Shown here one piece after another: positions 33,333-44,769 of a stretch of DNA of 64,000 bases. Position 1 is the first letter of the stretch, and every line of letters begins with the position of its first letter. The stretch covers positions 78,266 to 142,265 of the forward strand of contig QKWP01000007.1 of assembly GCA_003550325.1 (NCBI GenBank), written 5' to 3'. Below the pieces are notes generated by a model, which worked only from the letters and a program-made list of their open reading frames with translations, did not search any database and was not told where the DNA came from. The DNA is from Gigaspora rosea. Its lineage: Eukaryota > Glomeromycota > Glomeromycetes > Diversisporales > Gigasporaceae. Position numbers and translations under genes: made by a program.

Positions 33333-35765
33333 TTAATAATAATAAATTTCATCAATATCATCAAAATGTTTTTGTGCTATTTGGCTAGGATCATAATCAT
33401 CTTGATCTTCTAAATCTTGAATAAAAGTATTTAGTTCTTCATCATTATTTAAGTCTTCTGTTATTTGATTATCATCTGTGTCATCAAAATTATGATTTTC
33501 TAAATCAATTATTTCTAATAAATTTAGATTTTCCCACACAGTTCCTTCATCATCATCTAAATCATACTCATCTAAATTAATATTTTCTGTTTCATTTTGG
33601 TCTTCTTCTTCCTCTTCTTCAATTTGTGCATTATATAATTCTTGATAAATGTCATCTGCTGCATGTTCTTTGCTATATAAATTCAATTCAGATTCTTTGT
33701 TATTAATATAATAAGAATGAATTTTAACCAAAGATTCTAAATTTTCAACTGATAAATTTGTTCTTCTTTTTCCTGTCATCCATCCACAAATAGACCAAAT
33801 TCTTTCACAGCTTGCTGTATGTGGAGTAATTGAAAAAAGTTTAATTCCAAGTAATTGTAAATATGGTGGTGATATTGTACATGTTTTCCACCAACTTAAA
33901 GCTGTATCAATATTTAATGAGAATGGTGCATTAAATGGTTCTCTTTGCAAGTAAAATTCTCTAAATTGAGAAATAATCATATCTCCTGATTTTTCTTTAG
34001 AATGGTTATATTTTTTTAATTGTGTTGCAATTTCTGGAATTTTTACTATTTGTTGCCAAATATTTGCTGCTGAGGTTGCAATTTTTAAAAATTGACTTTT
34101 TTTAATACCTGCACCTAAATAATTTATAAAGTTAAAATTAAATAATTTAAAATTTAAATAATAAAATTTATTTACCTTTATAAAGTGGATGAAGAAAATA
34201 TGCTAAAACATATTCATCATATTCATATTCACTAAATCTTGAATTAAATTTGTTAATAGCATATTTATAAAATTGTTTTGGATCTTTAGGATCTTCTTTA
34301 GAAAGCTTATAAATTGAATTTCCTAAAGAAATTAATGCAAAATAGCAATCAGCTAACGTTATATTTCTTCTTTGGAGTTTAATAATTGCATCATTAATAG
34401 GTTTAAAAATTTTTGCTAAATCATAAACATCATAAAAAAATCCTTTTTTTCTACAAATAATTGCTTTAACAGATTCATTTGTTATAGCTAAAGGATTTTC
34501 AATAGCAATCTAAATAAAAAATTATTTAAGTTATTAATTTTAAATATAAATTAAAAACTTTAAATAATGATTACCTCTTTTAAACATGTTTCTAATTGAT
34601 AAACTGATTTTAACATTGCATAAACTGTTGTCCATCTTGTATCAATATAAGTTTTTAATCCACCACCTGATATTTTTTTTCAGAAATTTTGGCTGCTAAA
34701 AGATTATTTGGTAAATGGCTTTTTTTAAAATATGTAACTAAAGTTTTGCACCATTGGATAATTCTTGCTGCAAATGGATGTTTAATTAAATCTTTTGTTA
34801 TAAGATTAAATGCATGTACAATACATCTAATACTTAATATATGTGTATATTTTTGAGAAATTTGTTTTCTTGCTAAATTAATATTTGCTCCTGCATCTGT
34901 TACTATACCAATAAACTTTTCAACACCAATGTCAATAAGAACTTTTTGAATTTCATTAGTTAAAAAATTTGCAGTATGATTTGTATCTGAAAAATCTAAA
35001 ATTTTCCAAAGAATTTCTTTACCATTATTTAGACAAATAATAAAATTCCACAATGATTTGCCTGTTATACTGGTCCATCCATCTAAAGCTAAAAATAAAT
35101 TAACAAAAATATTTTATTCTAAGTAGTAGCTTATTTTAAATATATAGTATAATTAAATTATAAATTAAATGAAAAATAAATAAATACAATTAAATACCTA
35201 ATGTTAAATTTTTTGAATCTTTTAATGATTTATATAAATTTGTATCAATTCTAATTATTTCATTTATTAATAAATTTTCTGCAATAAATTTTCTACTAGG
35301 TGGTGTATAAGCAGGGCGAAGTTGTTTTAAAAATTCAATAAAAAATGGATGCTCAATAAGCCTCCAAGGTAATCCACAGTATACAAATGCTTTAATAAGT
35401 GCTCTATTTATTGATTCAATACGTTTATCTGGTATAGCTGTACTTTCAAGAAATTCATCTAAACTTATTTGTTCACTTGAATGTTTAGTTCCACTAATAC
35501 TTGAAGTTTTTTCACGAGATTCAACAATATATATAACTGCTTCTTTTACTTCTTCAGAAACAAAAGCACAGTCACTAATAATATGCTTTTCCATTAATGA
35601 TGGTTTTCCAGGTGAAAATAATTTTTCACATGCTTTACAAATTGCTTCATAATGGCCTGAGCTATCCAATTGTTTGCCTCTATTATAAAATTTCCAAATT
35701 GGCTTTAATGGACGACCACCAATAATTTTTTCATCAGCATGTTTAATTTTTTTAGATTCTGACAT
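33333..35765 (-). CDS. hAT transposase (BED finger, DUF659-like core, hAT dimerisation), 4 exons, one frameshift
   Basis: The protein would excise and insert its own element. Exon 1 (35765-35198) starts MSESKKIKHADEK and contains a BED-type finger (CKACEKLF and, 15 residues on, HIISDC). Exon 2 (35088-34575) has ALDGWTS, IGIVTDAGANI (probable catalytic Asp residues) and RCIVHAFNL. Exon 3 (34509-34176) includes RRNITLADCYFALISLG. Exon 4 (34114-33333) has the dimerisation block ALSWWKTC and TASCERIWSICGW with the expected catalytic Glu, then a very acidic tail. Introns of 109, 65 and 61 bp have GT-AG ends and keep phase. One base is missing in an eight-base T run (34673-34680), after which the other frame reads ISGGGLKTYIDTRWTTVYAM. 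With that base the chain is 732 residues. It is otherwise free of stops. Confidence 0.9.
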
Positions 35766-36364
35766 ATTAAAAAATGGTAAATATTTTAAGAATAAGAAGT
35801 TATTAAATAGAATTTTGTAATATAGCTGTCAAGGTTTTAGATTTTTAAAAGACTTTTATTTTTAAGATAAGTGAAAACTTATTTTTACATAGTCAAAAAT
35901 CAGGCATTTTTATACATATTTTGCTCTTTTAATCTCCAACTAATTGTATCTTTTTCTGTAAGGCTATAGGTATTACATTACGAATCTTTGACAGGATCAT
36001 CCCTTGTTACGCTGATCGATTATGATCGCATCATAATAACTAGAGTGATCCCATATGTTAACATGATATCAAAACCGATAATAGAGTGAATACGGTATAA
36101 TTATAAACAATAAATAAATAAATAAATAAATAATAAATATAGTAATGATATCTTCTGTCTTGGTATAACCATCACGCTCACATGGGATCATTCCTCGTTA
36201 CGCTAATCGATCATGATTGCATCACAGTAACAAGTGTGATCTCATATGTTAACACAATATTGGAATGATAATAAAGAGAATAAACAAACAAATAAACAAA
36301 TAAATAAAGAAAAACAAATATACAGTAGTAATGATCTTCTGTCTCAATATAACTATCCGTGTAT

Positions 36365-36660
36365 AACTATCACGCTCTCATGCGGGATCATTCCTCGTTA
36401 CGCTGATCAATTGATCGCGTATAACCATTACGCTCTCATGCGGGATCATTCCTCGTCACGCTGATCGATTGATCGCGTATAACCATCACGCTCTCATGTG
36501 GGATCATTCCTCATTACGCTAATCGATTGATCGCGTATAACCATCACGCTCTCATGCGGGATCATTCCTCATTACGCTAATCAATTGATCGCGTATAACT
36601 ATCACGCTCTCATGCGGGATCATTCCTCATTATGCTGATCGATCATGATCACATATGATA
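36365..36660. repeat. 58-bp tandem array, about five units
   Basis: GGATCATTCCTC recurs every 58 bp (about 36384, 36442, 36500, 36558, 36616). Each unit contains CGCTGATCGATTGATCGCG and ATAACCATCACGCTCTCATG. Related, longer and more diverged units lie at 35995-36260. The array is inside the hAT element, upstream of its transposase start. GATCGATTGATCG is palindromic. Confidence 0.92.
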
Positions 36661-37091
36661 ACAAGGGTAATTCACACAATATCAGAATGAAATAGAGAGA
36701 ATAAACAAATAAGTTATTGATGTTTTGGCAGTTTTCAGGTTTCGGGTGAGGTTTCGAGTTTCGGATAAGGTTTCGGAAGCTATAATCCGAAACCCGAAAC
36801 TTTCGGAATTGGCAAAAAAGGTTTCAGTGCCATCTTTGATCTACACACTGCATAAATTGTATTTTTGATATCTAAATAACTTCTAACCTAAAAGTATCAA
36901 AAAGGTAACTCTTAACTAAAAACGTAACTTTTTAACCTGGCTTTAAGGACCCCATATTTGGATATATTATGGGCGTTATCTATTTAGAGGTTGCTTATAC
37001 ATTTCAGATCTTACGACCAAATTTTGCTTGATAGTCAGGGACACAGTAATATTGATCAAGCAGAGTTTGCAGACAACTAAAGAACCATGAA

Positions 37092-38113
37092 TAGTGATGT
37101 GCCATTTATATGATACTGTACTTGAAAAATTTTAGCGTGCAGTACTGGGGTGATAAATCAACTATATAATCAAACCTATGTCAGGGGCATTAGTAATTTT
37201 ACTATGATCAGATTTTATCAGTGAAATTAAAAATGATTGACTAAATGTCATTTTACTTCAATGAATTTAAAGAAAAGTACAAAATTCTAAAAGTTTCCTC
37301 TGAATATTGCGCTTCTTTTTCTAATTTCTTTTGAGTGAAATCTCTTCATAAGAATTATCTCTAAAAAGCTATGCTCAATTTTTCATAAAAGTTCTAGTAA
37401 ATTTTTTGCTTATTGTGCGATTTTTTTTAATAAATTTGGATATTGTTAAATATCGCAGGTTGCTATATCGTAGATTAATACGACCAATTAGATCACAGGA
37501 TCTTGTGTAACGAAAGGAACGAAAAATTAGGAAAAATTAAATATCTAAAAATTTCATTATGTAAATTAGTCTTGGGCTTTTAATTAAAAGTTATTAGCAC
37601 TTAATTTGCATATATATATGCGCTCTCTAACCCTAATCTTAATACTAGTTCGAACCCGAACCTTAACCAATAATAATTTTAAATATTAACCTGCGATATC
37701 GCAACCTGTTAAATTTAACAAATTCCTAATATAAAATATTCGAAAATGACCTTGTTTTTTGACACTTTGTAGACATTTTTTGAAATTTTCTAAGCAATTC
37801 CTTGTCTTTTAATGAGTTGAATCGCTTTGAAACCAATAATTTTAATAAATATATTTATCGTTATTAATATTACTGTTATAAATTATATATCGATACGTAT
37901 CAATAGCGATAACGATTGTTTTCCTTTGTGTAACATGAATAATCTGCAATATATTAAATTCTATAGTTACCTTACATAGTTTTGTTTACTTAGCAGTTAG
38001 TTGATTTATCACTCCAGTACAGTACGTACGTATAGTTTTTTCCGACATCTAATTGGCTGGCGAAAGTGATCGCAAAAATTTTAGCGTACAGTATGTATAG
38101 CGGCGCATCACTA
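37092..38113. mobile_element. Probable hAT element (1.0 kb) with a MITE in its right flank
   Basis: The left end TAGTGATGTGCC and the inverted right end TAGTGATGCGCC pair, with further shared words (ACTGTAC, TTTTAGCG and, further in, GTGATAAATCAACT). The left flank is ACCATGAA (37084-37091). The expected right flank is displaced by a MITE and may be ACCATGCC at 38252-38259 (six of eight). Inside is a second inverted-repeat element (37456-37708). Confidence 0.65.
37456..37708. mobile_element. MITE with palindromic ends, nested
   Basis: CAGGTTGCTATATCGTAGAT at the left pairs with CAGGTTGCGATATCGCAGGT (minus strand) at the right. The interior holds the CCAATTA...GTGTAA module (37482-37512) and CTAACCCTAAT (37626). 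Confidence 0.75.
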
Positions 38114-38249
38114 AGGCCAGACCAATTAAATTCTGTGTTTTACATTACCCCAGAGTCTCTTCCCCTCTTATGTAAAAAAAACGTTCATATATATAAAATA
38201 ATCCCCCAGGAGGTGGGTAATGTAAACATTGAATTAAATTAGTCTGGCC
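38114..38249. mobile_element. TA-flanked MITE (136 bp), AGGCCAGACC family
   Basis: The ends AGGCCAGACCAATTAAATTC and (inverted right end) GGCCAGACTAATTTAATTCA pair. TA lies on both sides (38112-38113 and 38250-38251). Near-relatives with GTGTTTTACATTAC are at 47436-47825 and 48641-49321. Confidence 0.8.
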
Positions 38250-38259
38250 TAACCATGCC

Positions 38260-39455
38260 AATAATGCTCCCATTTCTTTCTTTGTTTTTTTTTTTTTAAA
38301 TGAAGCATTAAGAAAACTAAAAACCTTAGATTATGTGCTAAAGGAATGATATGGAATTGTTCAATATTTTTCTCAGTACTCTGTCATGTCATTTTTTAAA
38401 AAATTGAAAAGTAATGTTGAGAATTAATTTTATAATGGTAATCTATCCTTTCATTATCTAAACAAATCGAAAGCCCACAAATTAATGTTGCTGAAGAATA
38501 TTTTCTTAAGGACGAGTGTGAGAGCACAATATAATCGCTCACGCGATGTTAATTTAAAGATTTGGTGAACGTATAGAAAAATATTGGAACTACGAAATTG
38601 TTCATGATATAAATGATTTAGTAATATAGGGTGCTGTTTTGATCCTTTTTTTGCCTATTCTAGATCAGAAACGGAAGGTGTAATTCAGAGACTTTCAAAA
38701 CTACAGCCAATTCTCTAAAACAATAAGTGCATTTATGGTTTAAAATATACATTATGATGAGAATTGAATTGCATTTAGAGAGTTTGTGCATTTAGAGAAG
38801 ACGCATTTAGAGAGATCTCACTGCAATTGAACTCTGATTTTAATTGTCCAATTTGGTAATCCTAGATATATAGCATTTCAACGTGGAAACTTCAATACAT
38901 AGTCCGGTGCCAATAGCGAAAGATCCGAAACTAATTTTGCTTATTTATTTTCATTGAAGTCTAATAGATTCTCTATCAATTATGCTCAAATCAAATTTTA
39001 AAGTGATGAAGTGGTCGCGGAAAGATCAGGATATTATTGCATCTTTCTTTTATAACTCACGAATGGCCGATTTAATTTCGAATATTTAGTGCTTAAATGA
39101 ATGATACAAACTGTTAAATCCAAAACCATCGAAAACTAATCTCGGATATAGCTATTAAACTTTGTCGAGCATTTATAATAATGCCGATATTTCTGGAATG
39201 GCGGATCCATTTTGGTATTAAAGAAATTCTGTGAATGTTAGCATTCGTTTACAGCTGTTATCATAAATTCTGGGATATTAAAATTTGCTCGTTTATAAGC
39301 CTCTTTGATCTTGTTCTAAGGGTTACCTAACTTTTCGGAAACTATGTCGCTGTCTACGTATCAAGGTTCCAAGGACAACGAAGTAGTTTCAGAAAAGTTA
39401 GAACGGTATTAAAGCAATTTCAGGAGATGACCAAATTTTTAGGTGTCCCAGAGCT
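38260..39455. other. Intergenic; one MITE fragment, no gene seen
   Basis: No frame above chance. At 38723-38825 GTGCATTTA and GCATTTAGAGAG words mark a broken member of the CAGTYAGACCTC pogo MITE family. Confidence 0.45.
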
Positions 39456-39457
39456 TA

Positions 39458-39943
39458 AGCTGCATAAAGTTGATTAGTTGGTTAATGTCATCCCTCTCGG
39501 CCAACTGTCTTCCCCCAAAAATTAAACACCAATCACTATACAGGAAAATCTTCAATATCATGTGATTAAATCTGACCAGTGAAATTTAATTAAATACTCT
39601 GTAGCTTATGGGCTGCCATCAGTAGAAATCAGCAGATTGACATTTTAGAAAAAGTTAATCCCTTAACTTTCAAAACTTACATCTCGATGAACTTTGAAGC
39701 TATTTTGACGATTTAATACTCAAAAGAAAGCTTAATTTCTAACTTTCTTTTGAATATTAGTTCATCAAAATATCTACAAAATTCATCGAAATATAAGTTG
39801 TGAAATTAATGGATTAATTTTTTTTTAAAAAAATACCAATATGCTTGATTCTATTGATGGCATCCCATATATGTGATTATCTAAATCCTCGCACCTGAAA
39901 CCTAAAATATTGACGTTAACTGACTAATCAACTAGAAGCGGCC
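39458..39943. mobile_element. Inverted-repeat element with an inner foldback
   Basis: AGTTGATTAGTTGGTTAATG at the left pairs with AGTTGATTAGTCAGTTAACG (minus strand) at the right. TTA at both boundaries could be a 3-bp target duplication. Inside, 39680-39810 is a foldback: ATCTCGATGAACTTTG and GAAAGCTTAA pair with TTCATCGAAATAT-type and TTTCTTTTGAATATTAG words. Confidence 0.6.
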
Positions 39944-39946
39944 TTA

Positions 39947-41346
39947 TGCCAAAATTATCGAAACGGATCAGGCATTGGCGCATTACTGCGAATAATCATT
40001 CACCGTGTTATAATAATGGACCGTGAATGGCTAATATATTATCAGTGATTTTGGGTTTAAATGAAATTTATTATTTTTATATCATTCATTTAACCAAATC
40101 AGAAAATGGTTTAGCCATTCTTAAAATAGGAAAGGATTTTTATATATTATTTTTCCGGATATTTTTTGCGACCATTTTATTGTAATATTTTAGTTTATGG
40201 TTGTATTCTAAAAATTCATGTTACCCATTCCAAGTATATTGATTTAAAAGTATACTAAGATTTTTTATATTTAAAAATTTTTTTTCATTGATATGATTGG
40301 TATTGTCTATTTGTGTAGCAAGAATTGTTAACCTATCACACGTACGAATTTAAACTTTTTTTTTTGCATCATAAAAAGTACAATAAAAAAATCATGGTTT
40401 TATGGTCTTCTTCTTTTTTTTTTTTTTTTAGTAAATGCCTATAATAAAATAACCAACACCTAATAGTAGCGCCATATTTTGTGTGCATTATATGATCTAT
40501 TAATTTTTTGCCAAAATAATATAAAAAGTAAGAAAAATATAGACAATATAATTAGTGAAATGTTTAACAAGGATTTCAAGGACAACGTACACACTGTTTG
40601 CAGAATCGTGTGCTGTCTACATCTGCTTGCAGTTGAAATATATGAGCTTATTCACATGCATTTGCATTCATTTACATATATCCGAATATAGATAGGATGT
40701 TGAAAGTTTCTGTAACGAAAAAAATGCATTTTTTTTAAAACCAATATAGAAGATATTTTTATACGGTTTTGTAATTTTTAACGATTCTTGAGAATGAGCA
40801 GCATCGCGGAATGCGCATGAGATTGTCATATTATTCGTAGGAATCAAAATTCCGTGTGGAATGTGCTCTTCAGAAAATGCATTGTGGCGAAACTTTTGGA
40901 ATGTACTGTACATTTTGCCCATTCTTAGAACAGACTTTTTATAATTGGGTTAGACTATTACTAACTAGTCCCCGAGGTGATTTTACCTCATTGAATGTAG
41001 AACCAATCAGACCGTAGGAAATTGTGTAACTAACTAAAGAAAAAAAAATTTAAATAAATTGTGAAAACTAGTTTAAGCTTCTAAGTAAAAGTTTTCAGCG
41101 TCTAATTTTACATATAACACCTATCCTAATATAACCTTAACCATAACACTAACCTTTAATAGTAAACTTATTTATTTTTAAAAAAATTTTGTGATATCTT
41201 CACGTTAAATTGGGTTGAGTACATAATCAGGTTAATGTATGACGATAAACAAACTAGTTTAGTTTCAGATTGGTCCAGATATAATTGGCTTGACTATTTT
41301 TGGTTCTCGTTATACATTGCATTGATTACTTACCATATCTATATAA
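39947..41346. other. Intergenic, no gene supported
   Basis: Small frames at 40479-40691 and 40668-40922 (minus) have no domain and overlap each other. A CCAATCA...GTGTAA module copy lies at 40992-41030. Confidence 0.45.
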
Positions 41347-42460
41347 TTAAAACACAAACGTCTGCAACAATGTGGCTGTGCCCAAATAATCGTACAATCC
41401 AAATCTCATGATATTACAAAATTGACACCACTATATTCGAGCTATGAAAAATTCGATTATAATTTGTGTGGCTTGTCAGCCATTATCCGAATAATGGTAT
41501 TGGCCGAATTATAGTTAACAAGCCTCCAAGAACTAGTGCTCATCTATATACTTACTCTGTAAGCTGAATTGCTGGTACGTAAACACTAGAGTTGTGACCC
41601 GAAACCCGAAACCTTTCCGAAACCTTTCCGAAACCTTCAAATTCGAATGTTAATAACTAATGCACATTTACTATAAAGTAACCAAAAAATTTCTGAAATG
41701 CAATCTAATTATCATGTACTTTATGTCTTAAAGTCTAAAATTAAAATTCTAACCCTTTCAGTATAGTATAGGGTTCAGAAAAGGTTTCGGAGTTTCGGAA
41801 AAGGTTTCGGGATTTTATATATAGTTTCGGGTTTCGTTGCCCAACTCTGGTAAACACCCAATCATTTTCATGTTTTTAGCTCCCCAAAATTGCAAATACA
41901 TTCATTAAAAGTCTGAAGATTATTAATATTTGGACATGTCGGCAGTACAAGAATGAGGACTCCCAAAAAGTAAGCAATGAAATAAAAGAATAGAAAGACT
42001 GTGAGCTAAAAAGAATATCATTTTCTGAAAACTCTCGAACAAAACAATATAGTCTTCTTATGATGTCATGAGTCCTTAGATTGTAATTTGCTGAGAAAAT
42101 GCAACTCATGCAAATTTTCCTGCAAAACGGTATAAGGAATAGTTAAAACACAAACGTTTGCGACAACGTGGCTGTGCCCAAATAATCGTACAATCCAAAT
42201 TCTTGTGATATTACAAAATTGACACCACTATGATCGAGCTATGAAAAATTCAATTATAATTTGTGTGGCTTGTCGGCCATTAGCTGAATAATAGTATTGA
42301 CCGAATTACAGTTAACAAGCTTCTAAACATCTGAAGAACTAGTGCTCATCTATATACTTACTCTGTAAACCAAATTGCTGGTACATAAACACCCCAATCA
42401 TTTTCACGTTTTTAGCTCCCAAAATTGCAAATACATATATTAAAAGTCTGAGATTATTAA
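41347..42460. repeat. Direct segmental duplication, ~310 bp, copies 0.8 kb apart
   Basis: Copy 1 is 41347-41586 plus 41858-41926, split by a MITE. Copy 2 is 42143-42460 and unsplit. They share GTGGCTGTGCCCAAATAATC and GTACAATCCAAATC-type words throughout, with roughly 10% divergence and a 10-12 bp indel. Confidence 0.9.
41587..41849. mobile_element. hAT-type MITE (263 bp) with a preserved empty site
   Basis: It begins TAGAGTTGTGACCCGAAACC and ends GTTTCGTTGCCCAACTCTG. GTAAACAC is exact on both sides (41579-41586 and 41850-41857). The duplicated copy at 42385-42392 has a single ATAAACAC at the same place with no element, which proves the insertion. Its CCGAAACC subterminal words resemble those of the hAT element at 32861-36838. 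Confidence 0.95.
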
Positions 42461-42838
42461 TTTAGTCTTCTTATGAAATAATAAACTTTCCACTATTATG
42501 AATTTAAATATAAATCTATTTACTCTTAAAGTCATCAACTCACATATTAAAATCACTAACCTCCTCATTACTGAAATCATGAAGCTACCTAATTGAAAAT
42601 CATAAACCCACCACTGTTAAAATTATTAACTTACCACTACTAAAGTTGTAAATCCAATTGAAATTATGAACTCACACACCTACTACCAAAATTATGAATC
42701 TGCCCACTATTGATAAGTTGTAACTTAAGTTATATTTGCCTGAACTCACGGATATCAATATTTTTTTTTTTACCTATTGTCTAATGCTAAATATAACTTA
42801 CATCATCCTGTTTCAAAATTTATTTTAGTTAAATGCAT

Positions 42839-43763
42839 TAGGGTCTAGAATGGGCTATGTTTGGCCAGGCTTTTATAAAACTGGTAAAAAATATTTTTAC
42901 AGCTGTTTACATAAATTCTAAAAATCTGACAAAAATTGACCAGTTGGATATTTGTCGATTTGATAATTTTTGATAAAAATGTCCTAGCATTACCAACCTA
43001 AAAAAATCTGCTAACCAATCAGATTTCAAGATTAAGTGTTATGCAGAAGAAACAAACAATCAAAACAAACCAATAAATCCTTAATAACTGAACATTTTAC
43101 CTATTAAACTGCTTTCTGCACATTAATAAAAAGTTTTACTTGTAAATTTTGAAATTAAAAAGCTCTTTCTAATCTAAATTAATCTAACACTAATCTTGCG
43201 GTGAAATTTTTTTAGCAAAATTTTTTAGGTTGGCAATTTTTTGATACAAATATGATTATGTCAGAATCAAAACCTATTGCACGGGTCTTATGTAACAACC
43301 CATGCTTTTTCATTTATTTATTAGCACAGGATTGTATGTTAGACACTGTGCAATAAAATAGTTAACCCCTCAAGCATAACCACCTGAATCAGTTCCGTAA
43401 AAATACAATTTATATTTAGCATTATATGAATTTTTAGGTGATTTTATTATGAAAATTTTTATTATATTAAATTATATGTGTTTAAACCCTATATGTAACT
43501 GATTTGGGAAGTTATACTTAAACAATAGTTATTATTCATGTTATAAATAAGTCAATGTTTGCCAAATTTTTCAGAATTTATGAAAACAGCTGTAAACCCA
43601 ATTAGAACTGCCGAGCTGTGCTTGTGACCAGTGTAACTGGCTTTTTTATTAGGCCCAGCCTGTCTCAGGCTTAGTGTGAGTCTGGCCCACTATAATTATG
43701 GGCCTAACCAAACTTTTTGCAGTTCAGATCAGGCTTGGGTAGCCCAGCCTGATTCTGAACCCT
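42839..43763. mobile_element. Possible hAT element with nested TIR element
   Basis: TAGGGTCTAGAATGGGCT at the left resembles the inverted right end (AGGGTTCAGAATCAGGCTGG). Candidate flanks AAATGCAT and AAATATAT agree at only six of eight bases. The right part has GCCCAGCCTG-type subterminal words. Confidence 0.5.
42900..43592. mobile_element. TA-flanked inverted-repeat element, nested
   Basis: The ends CAGCTGTTTACATAAATTCT and (inverted) CAGCTGTTTTCATAAATTCT pair over about 30 bp. TA flanks both (42898-42899 and 43593-43594). The interior has the CCAATCA...GTGTTA module (43015-43045). Confidence 0.8.
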
Positions 43764-43904
43764 AAATATATTGAACCATTCAGACTTCAACAGAACTTTT
43801 GGCCTTCAACTTCTGGACTTAGAGTAAAATTTTTTAATTTTTAGTAGGATTTTTGCAAGACTTTCAATAAGACTTTCGCTTTTAGTAATTTTTCAATCCG
43901 ATGT

Positions 43905-44235
43905 ATTTTAATGACCCGCTTGTGAACGAAATCACAAGGCGGGACATTATTGTGAGTCACTGGATCTGCACGTGACGATGAGTCATGGTGTGGATCGGAC
44001 TGTATTTGTATTTGAGTAACTCAATGATCTGTCGATTTCTTTGTTCTTGAATTTTCTGCTCGACCTTTGTGTCTAGCTACGGCCCCCCGACCTCACCCAG
44101 AGGGTAAGACCCAAGTTCCTAGAGCACGATTCTCGCAAAGCTGCTCACGTGACATCAGGTGACTTGTTCCCGCAGCTCTATCCCCATACTGTACTTCGTA
44201 GAGCACAGAGGTATTGTTGGCCACGGAAGTTGTCC
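43905..44235 (+). mobile_element. GC-richer block, possible LTR fragment, fossil
   Basis: This is the most GC-rich stretch of the region, from about CCGCTTGTGAACGAAATCAC to CACAGAGGTATTGTTGG. Its sharp composition contrast and the inverted TGTGA...TCACA at its start recall retrovirus-like long terminal repeats. No partner repeat, primer site or coding sequence lies nearby, so the assignment is weak. Confidence 0.25.
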
Positions 44236-44437
44236 CTTCACCAGAAGGAATAGCTTCCATGACGAACAATAATAATGTGTCACAAAAGCTTTTGGAACTT
44301 TTGAATACAATTCATTATTGCATATCTTCTTGCATGATAATGGTATATACTAGGAAATCAGAGTCAGATGTAGGTCTGAAGCGAAAAATAAAAGCTAGTT
44401 TTTACTATATGTGTTACTCGGGTGGCAATCAATTAAT

Positions 44438-44721
44438 CGACAATCACTTCACCGGCATAACATTTCACTGACAATTATTCACCGACAAGTTCATTTTACC
44501 GACAGTTTGTTTCATCGAAGCTCATTTCACTGACAAGTAATTCTGGTCATTGTCGTTAGGGTCAGGGTAGAATTAGGTAGAATTAGGGCTAAATTTAGTG
44601 TGCTTTTTGAAAAAAAAAACTTATCAGTGAAATGAGCTTTGGTGAAACAAACTGTCAGTAAAGTGAAATTGTCGGTAAGTATTTGTCGGTGAAATGTTAT
44701 GTCGGTGAAGTGATTGTTGGT
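44438..44721. mobile_element. Foldback MITE with repeated CACCGACA words
   Basis: Arms 44438-44540 and 44624-44721 are inverted copies. Both consist of short repeats of TTCACYGACA (for example CGACAATCACTTCACCGGCA). Loop with GGGTCAGGGTAGAATTAGG. No coding capacity; the frames here are translations of the repeats. Confidence 0.85.
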
Positions 44722-44769
44722 GAAATAATACGAACCCGTGTTACTCTGACTGCAGAACATTCATGGGAC

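Larger units (their letters stand above)
32861..36838 (-). mobile_element. Nearly complete hAT transposon (3978 bp)
   Basis: The 8-bp duplication ATCTACAC is exact on both sides (32853-32860 and 36839-36846). The terminal inverted repeats begin CAAACATGGCG and (right end, minus strand) CAAAGATGGCA, about 19 bp with five mismatches. Both subterminal regions are packed with CCGAAAC/GTTTCGG words. The element carries a full-length, intron-containing transposase gene on the minus strand and a 58-bp tandem array between gene start and right end. Structure and target duplication are so well kept that the insertion must be young. Confidence 0.95.
32817..36963. mobile_element. Candidate older TIR element into which the hAT element inserted
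   Basis: TCCATATATGGGGTCC at 32817-32832 has its inverted counterpart at 36947-36962 (TCCAAATATGGGGTCC on the minus strand), with further similarity inwards (CCTGG words). Both lie just outside the hAT element, so without it they would bound a MITE of roughly 160 bp. The target duplication could not be fixed. Confidence 0.5.

Noticed and set aside
36365-36660. Regular 58-bp repeats that superficially resemble a CRISPR array
   Set aside because: Whole units repeat without alternating unique spacers, the array lies inside a eukaryotic hAT element, and no cas-like gene is present.
40479-40922. Small host genes on opposite strands
   Set aside because: Two short overlapping frames without domains, at a length common by chance in AT-rich DNA.
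43905-44235. A complete retrovirus-like element
   Set aside because: Only a single LTR-like block is present, with no internal region or second copy; kept as a low-confidence fossil fragment.
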